Source of the DNA: Candidatus Margulisiibacteriota bacterium
GTDB taxonomy: Bacteria; Margulisbacteria; WOR-1; O2-12-FULL-45-9
Length of the DNA stretch: 7,348 bases
Direction of reading: 5' to 3'
Assembly: GCA_018817195.1 (NCBI GenBank)
Contig: JAHIUL010000058.1
Location: forward strand, 1 to 7,348
The translations under genes and the position numbers were made by a program. Under the pieces are notes generated by a model. The model worked only from the letters and a program-made list of their open reading frames with translations. It searched no databases and was not told where the DNA came from. The first letter of the stretch is position 1. Every line of letters starts with the position of its first letter. This document shows positions 4,767 through 7,348 of this stretch, piece after piece.

Positions 4767-6491
4767 TTAGGCGTTTACGCTATATCTGCCATCTTCGTCT
4801 TGTTGAAATAAATCCCTGTAAGCCATATGTCTTAAGATCTTCAGGATTGTATCCCTGCTGCACCGATATCCCCTTGCCCCAAGCTCATGGTAAATTTCTC
4901 TAGTAGAAAGGGGCATGTTTGAATCTCGAAGGACGCAGTAGAGCGGGGCAAAAAGCTGGGAGCTTTGTGCTTTTGGAATGTCTGGAAAAGGAATAACACC
5001 GCTTATGTCAGGATGGCTGGCTAATAAATCATAGTAACCTTGTCCAATGGGAATAACATCAGGGCAAGCAGACAAGGCATAATGGATTGCAGACTCACTA
5101 GTTTCTGTCAACCTTGCTATTTGCCTGTAATGAAGCTGTCCCTTTTGAGCTAATATGTTTACCACCCTATCTTGGGCTGGAGTGAAAGTTTCTTGCCTTT
5201 TTTCAACAGTTAAAAGGGACCGGTATCTTTCGTCACTAAGAATGGCGACAATGGCGGCTTCTGTCCATCTAAATCCAGCCGCCTGGGTTGCTTTATATAT
5301 TTCGGATGCCCTGAGCATTCCTTGTGAATTTTGGAGGGCGAAATAAATTGCGGCAAACGTGCCGGATCGCCTTCTGACATCCGGATAAGGAGTTTTTTCT
5401 ATGCCGGGGAAATCTTTGGCCAGGCCGTAAATGCCGTTGCCGACCAGGACAAATTCAGGAAAACTGCTTACCAAGGGGTAGGCTACTTCCGGGGCAAGGC
5501 CCATGTGCTCGGCAATGCGTGCGTAGTGCAGGGACCTTTTGTTGCCGAATATTTTGCCATGCCTTTTAATGGTTTTTCTGATTTTGGCGCGTATTTGATC
5601 TCGGTTCAAATCCCGTTTGTCAGCATAAACAATATTATCTTCAATTGTAAATTTGGGGTGTGATTCAAGGATTATCCGCAAACGCTGCCCGGAAATTGTG
5701 ATGCCAAGTTTTTCTGCTAATAATGCTTGATATTCTTCAATTGTCCAGACAGCCTTTTTAATGCTGCCATTCTTTTCCTCAAAGTATAGCGCAATCAGGC
5801 GTTTAAACTGGTCGACATCACGGCAGAGTAAAACATCAGGGTCCTTAATGTCAGTTGCCGTGTGTCCGGTTCTAATATTAATGTAGTATGGGGCAAGTGG
5901 TCTGTCGAGGACCCTGCTTAACAGGTAAAGCAGGGCAATAAGATGCTTTTCTTCTTCTTTATTGGCCACATTTTGGTTAATCAAAGCTTGTTTGATTTCA
6001 GCCTGGCTGATAATTAATTCACTGGCCAGTAGTTGGTTGATGAGCGCTAAAGCGGATTGCCACATTTTTTCCAGCGCAGCCATTGCCGGCTTATCTGCTC
6101 TAATGAGATACAGGGCTTTATTTACCCTTTTGCTAGCCATCTGTTTGCTTATGCCTAAAGCATCGCCAATTTGTTGCACTGTCATATAATTGCCAGAACC
6201 AGTGAGGCCATTGTTCATCATTAAAGCTTTAAGGTAGCTGGCAGCCCGCTCACGATGATCTTTGCGCCGGCATCTTGCTGGCAGGCTCGAGAAAATATCC
6301 GTTACTTTTGTCAGTGAGATTACTGGTGTAAAAGTAATTGCTGCTCGAGGAGGTTCAACAATGGGAAGCGCGGTCACTCCTGGTTTGCTTTTTGACCTGG
6401 TTTGTAAATAAGCCAAAAAGATCGCCCTTTGCTTGGGCAATGTGCTTAATGATGATGATCTTATTGGTAATAATTTAATTGAACCTTCCAT
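4767..6491 (-). CDS. Multi-domain DNA-binding protein: sigma-region-4-like HTH plus repeated winged-helix units
   Basis: I do not recognise a named family; predicted role is DNA binding or transcription control. The start is secure: ATG with AAGGAG 6 bases upstream. Of 574 residues, 1-75 form a proline/serine-containing leader. Residues 76-133 resemble sigma-70 region 4 (MTVQQIGDALGISKQMASKR, then NKALYLIR). Residues 140-245 are helical. Then come winged-helix-like units: A0 about 250-294 (SHPKFTIEDNIVYAD), A1 319-360 (LHYARIAEHMGL..SFPEFVLVGNGIYGL), B1 377-427 (LRASEIYKATQAAGF), A2 451-488 (LHYRQIARLTE..CPDVIPIGQGYYDL), B2 512-573 (LSTREIYHELGARGY). A1-B1 and A2-B2 align at an offset of about 132-135 residues, so the second half is a tandem duplication. 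The units recall HARE-HTH or RNA polymerase delta (RpoE) domains. No sigma region 2 was seen, so it is unlikely to be a complete sigma factor. It runs opposite to all neighbours and is divergent from the permease. Confidence 0.8.
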   Translation of the reverse strand: MEGSIKLLPIRSSSLSTLPKQRAIFLAYLQTRSKSKPGVTALPIVEPPRAAITFTPVISLTKVTDIFSSLPARCRRKDHRERAASYLKALMMNNGLTGSGNYMTVQQIGDALGISKQMASKRVNKALYLIRADKPAMAALEKMWQSALALINQLLASELIISQAEIKQALINQNVANKEEEKHLIALLYLLSRVLDRPLAPYYINIRTGHTATDIKDPDVLLCRDVDQFKRLIALYFEEKNGSIKKAVWTIEEYQALLAEKLGITISGQRLRIILESHPKFTIEDNIVYADKRDLNRDQIRAKIRKTIKRHGKIFGNKRSLHYARIAEHMGLAPEVAYPLVSSFPEFVLVGNGIYGLAKDFPGIEKTPYPDVRRRSGTFAAIYFALQNSQGMLRASEIYKATQAAGFRWTEAAIVAILSDERYRSLLTVEKRQETFTPAQDRVVNILAQKGQLHYRQIARLTETSESAIHYALSACPDVIPIGQGYYDLLASHPDISGVIPFPDIPKAQSSQLFAPLYCVLRDSNMPLSTREIYHELGARGYRCSRDTILKILRHMAYRDLFQQDEDGRYSVNA

Positions 6492-6497
6492 AAAAGT

Positions 6498-6503
6498 CTC
6501 CTT
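6498..6503 (-). promoter_or_regulatory. Shine-Dalgarno AAGGAG for the reverse-strand DNA-binding gene
   Basis: On the minus strand AAGGAG (followed by A) lies 6 bases before the ATG at 6491-6489. It decides the start of the reverse gene and excludes a longer reading into the permease promoter region. Confidence 0.85.
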
Positions 6504-6524
6504 CTAGAATATCGTTCTCCAATG

Positions 6525-6537
6525 GCGAAAATTTCAC
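6525..6537. repeat. Imperfect 13-bp palindrome in the divergent promoter region
   Basis: GCGAAA-A-TTTCAC pairs 5 of 6 positions between arms. It lies between the divergent starts and 8 bases before the TATAAT box, where an operator could act on both genes. Short and imperfect, so chance is a real possibility. Confidence 0.3.
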
Positions 6538-6545
6538 TTTTGGGC

Positions 6546-6551
6546 TATAAT
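6546..6551 (+). promoter_or_regulatory. Perfect -10 box TATAAT before the permease GTG
   Basis: TATAAT ends 6 bases before GTG 6558, so a transcript starting about 7 bases after the box would begin at or next to the start codon. No Shine-Dalgarno lies upstream of this GTG or of the alternative in-frame ATG at 6522. The -35 position (TGGCGA, 6523-6528) is weak, so an activator may be needed. Together these features suggest leaderless expression. Confidence 0.5.
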
Positions 6552-6557
6552 GTTGGC

Positions 6558-7348
6558 GTGAAAAAATTTGTCTTGCGCAGACTGTTACAGTTAATCCCTC
6601 TTTTAATAGGCGTATCCCTGCTGTCTTTTTTTGTGATGCACTTAGCGCCTGGCGATCCCACCACATTATTTACCAGTCCGGATGTTAACCCGGCGGAATT
6701 AGCCAGGATCCGCGCTAACTGGGGACTTGATAAGCCGATTATTATCCAATATTTCTACTGGTTGGGCAATGTTTTGCGCGGTGATTTTGGCACAAGCTAT
6801 ATGAGCGGCCAACCGGTTGTTTCTGAGGTATTACAGAGGTTGCCAGCCACGCTTTTGCTGATGATCTCATCATATATTCTTACATTACTCATAACAATTC
6901 CTCTGGGAGTTATTTCTGCGGTAAAAAAAGGCACCTGGTTTGATAATTTGGTGACATTTTTTTCCTTTGCTGGCATGGCCACGCCGTCTTTTTGGTTGGG
7001 TTTAATGTTGATGTTATTATTTTCTGTTCACCTGGGTTGGCTGCCGGCAGTTGGGATGACGGATCCGATGGTTGAGGGTGGATGGGTGGTTAGGTTGATA
7101 GATGTGATGCGTCACATGATTTTGCCTCTCACTACGATGACTGTGTTAAGTCTAGCAGGAATAACTCGTTATCAAAGAGCCGCAATGCTGGAAGTTTTGA
7201 ACCAGGATTTTATTAGAACAGCTCGGGCAAAAGGTTTGCCTGAAAAAGTCGTTATCTTCAAACATGCCCTGCGTAATGCTTTAATTCCAATCGTGACAAT
7301 TCTAGGACTTTCTTTACCGGATTTATTTGGTGGGGCTTTTATTATTGA
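6558..7348 (+). CDS. Peptide ABC transporter permease, DppB/OppB type, 3'-truncated by window edge
   Basis: This inner-membrane permease subunit of a dipeptide/oligopeptide (or nickel) importer normally pairs with a DppC-type subunit and ATPases, which would lie beyond the window. The frame stays open to the last base: 263 of roughly 305-320 expected residues are visible. The start VKKFVLRRLLQLIPLLIGVS is typical of the family, followed by HLAPGDP at about 28-34 and NWGLDKPIIIQYFYWLGNVL. The BPD_transp_1 core includes ATPSFWLGLMLMLL. The EAA loop that contacts the ATPase (DFIRTARAKGLPEKVV, then HALRNALIPI) begins at about residue 217. Six membrane segments are expected, and most are visible. 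GTG 6558 is preferred because it gives the family N-terminus and sits a transcription-start distance from TATAAT. ATG 6522 would add MAKISLLGYNVG and also lacks a Shine-Dalgarno. It is separated from the matching binding lipoprotein by a reverse-strand gene. Confidence 0.94.
   Translation, partial: MKKFVLRRLLQLIPLLIGVSLLSFFVMHLAPGDPTTLFTSPDVNPAELARIRANWGLDKPIIIQYFYWLGNVLRGDFGTSYMSGQPVVSEVLQRLPATLLLMISSYILTLLITIPLGVISAVKKGTWFDNLVTFFSFAGMATPSFWLGLMLMLLFSVHLGWLPAVGMTDPMVEGGWVVRLIDVMRHMILPLTTMTVLSLAGITRYQRAAMLEVLNQDFIRTARAKGLPEKVVIFKHALRNALIPIVTILGLSLPDLFGGAFII

Noticed and set aside
4767..6491. Complete sigma-70 factor
   Set aside because: Only a region-4-like helix-turn-helix is visible. No region 2 core-binding or -10-binding motif was seen, and the rest is repeated winged-helix units.
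6475..6666. Reverse-strand 63-residue ORF across the divergent promoter region
   Set aside because: It overlaps the strongly supported permease N-terminus and the start of the reverse gene, and its sequence looks like a shadow.

Overview
This is a gene-dense, moderately AT-rich bacterial window (composition judged by eye). Shine-Dalgarno sites are strong (GGAGG, AAGGAG), and TAA, TAG and TGA all act as stops. The gene mix is a short methionyl-tRNA synthetase, a free-standing S23-type four-helix-bundle gene, a GspF/PilC protein with a pilin-like protein, and a peptide ABC transporter whose binding protein is a lipoprotein. This fits an uncultivated anaerobic lineage of the Firmicutes-like, Margulisbacteria/WOR-1 or Omnitrophica sort. 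That placement is an impression from protein style, not a result.

Layout: 1-1053 is the 3' part of metG (+), cut by the window edge. 1054-1248 is a repeat-rich spacer with a 16-bp perfect palindrome, a 10-bp inverted repeat that includes a fourfold TTCTACT heptamer, and a 21-nt palindrome just before a strong ribosome binding site. 1249-1659 is the S23/IVS-type four-helix-bundle gene (+). Its start codon lies inside an AATGACG heptamer repeat, and inverted copies of that repeat lie just past its stop, inside the 5' end of the next ORF. 1656-2741 is a GspF/PilC inner-membrane protein (+), 2767-3174 a pseudopilin-like protein (+), and 3174-4757 a DppA/OppA-type solute-binding lipoprotein (+). 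These follow one another with ATGA and TAATG overlaps or a short gap, as in an operon. 4767-6491 is a large reverse-strand protein with a sigma-region-4-like helix-turn-helix followed by repeated winged-helix-like units. 6558-7348 is the 5' part of a DppB/OppB-type permease (+), cut by the window edge.

How the parts relate: the gspF/pilin pair encodes part of a type IV filament or type II secretion-like machine, but no ATPase or prepilin peptidase is in view. The binding lipoprotein and the permease are two parts of one kind of peptide importer, yet the reverse-strand DNA-binding gene separates them. That gene is a candidate regulator of the divergently transcribed permease.

The most unusual signals are: (a) 7-nt-period repeats at three places (inside metG, in the spacer, and at both ends of the S23 gene), which suggest the S23 gene arrived as a repeat-bounded cassette that now supplies the translation start of gspF; (b) the repeated winged-helix architecture of the reverse-strand protein, which shows a visible internal duplication; and (c) a TATAAT box exactly placed for a leaderless GTG start of the permease.
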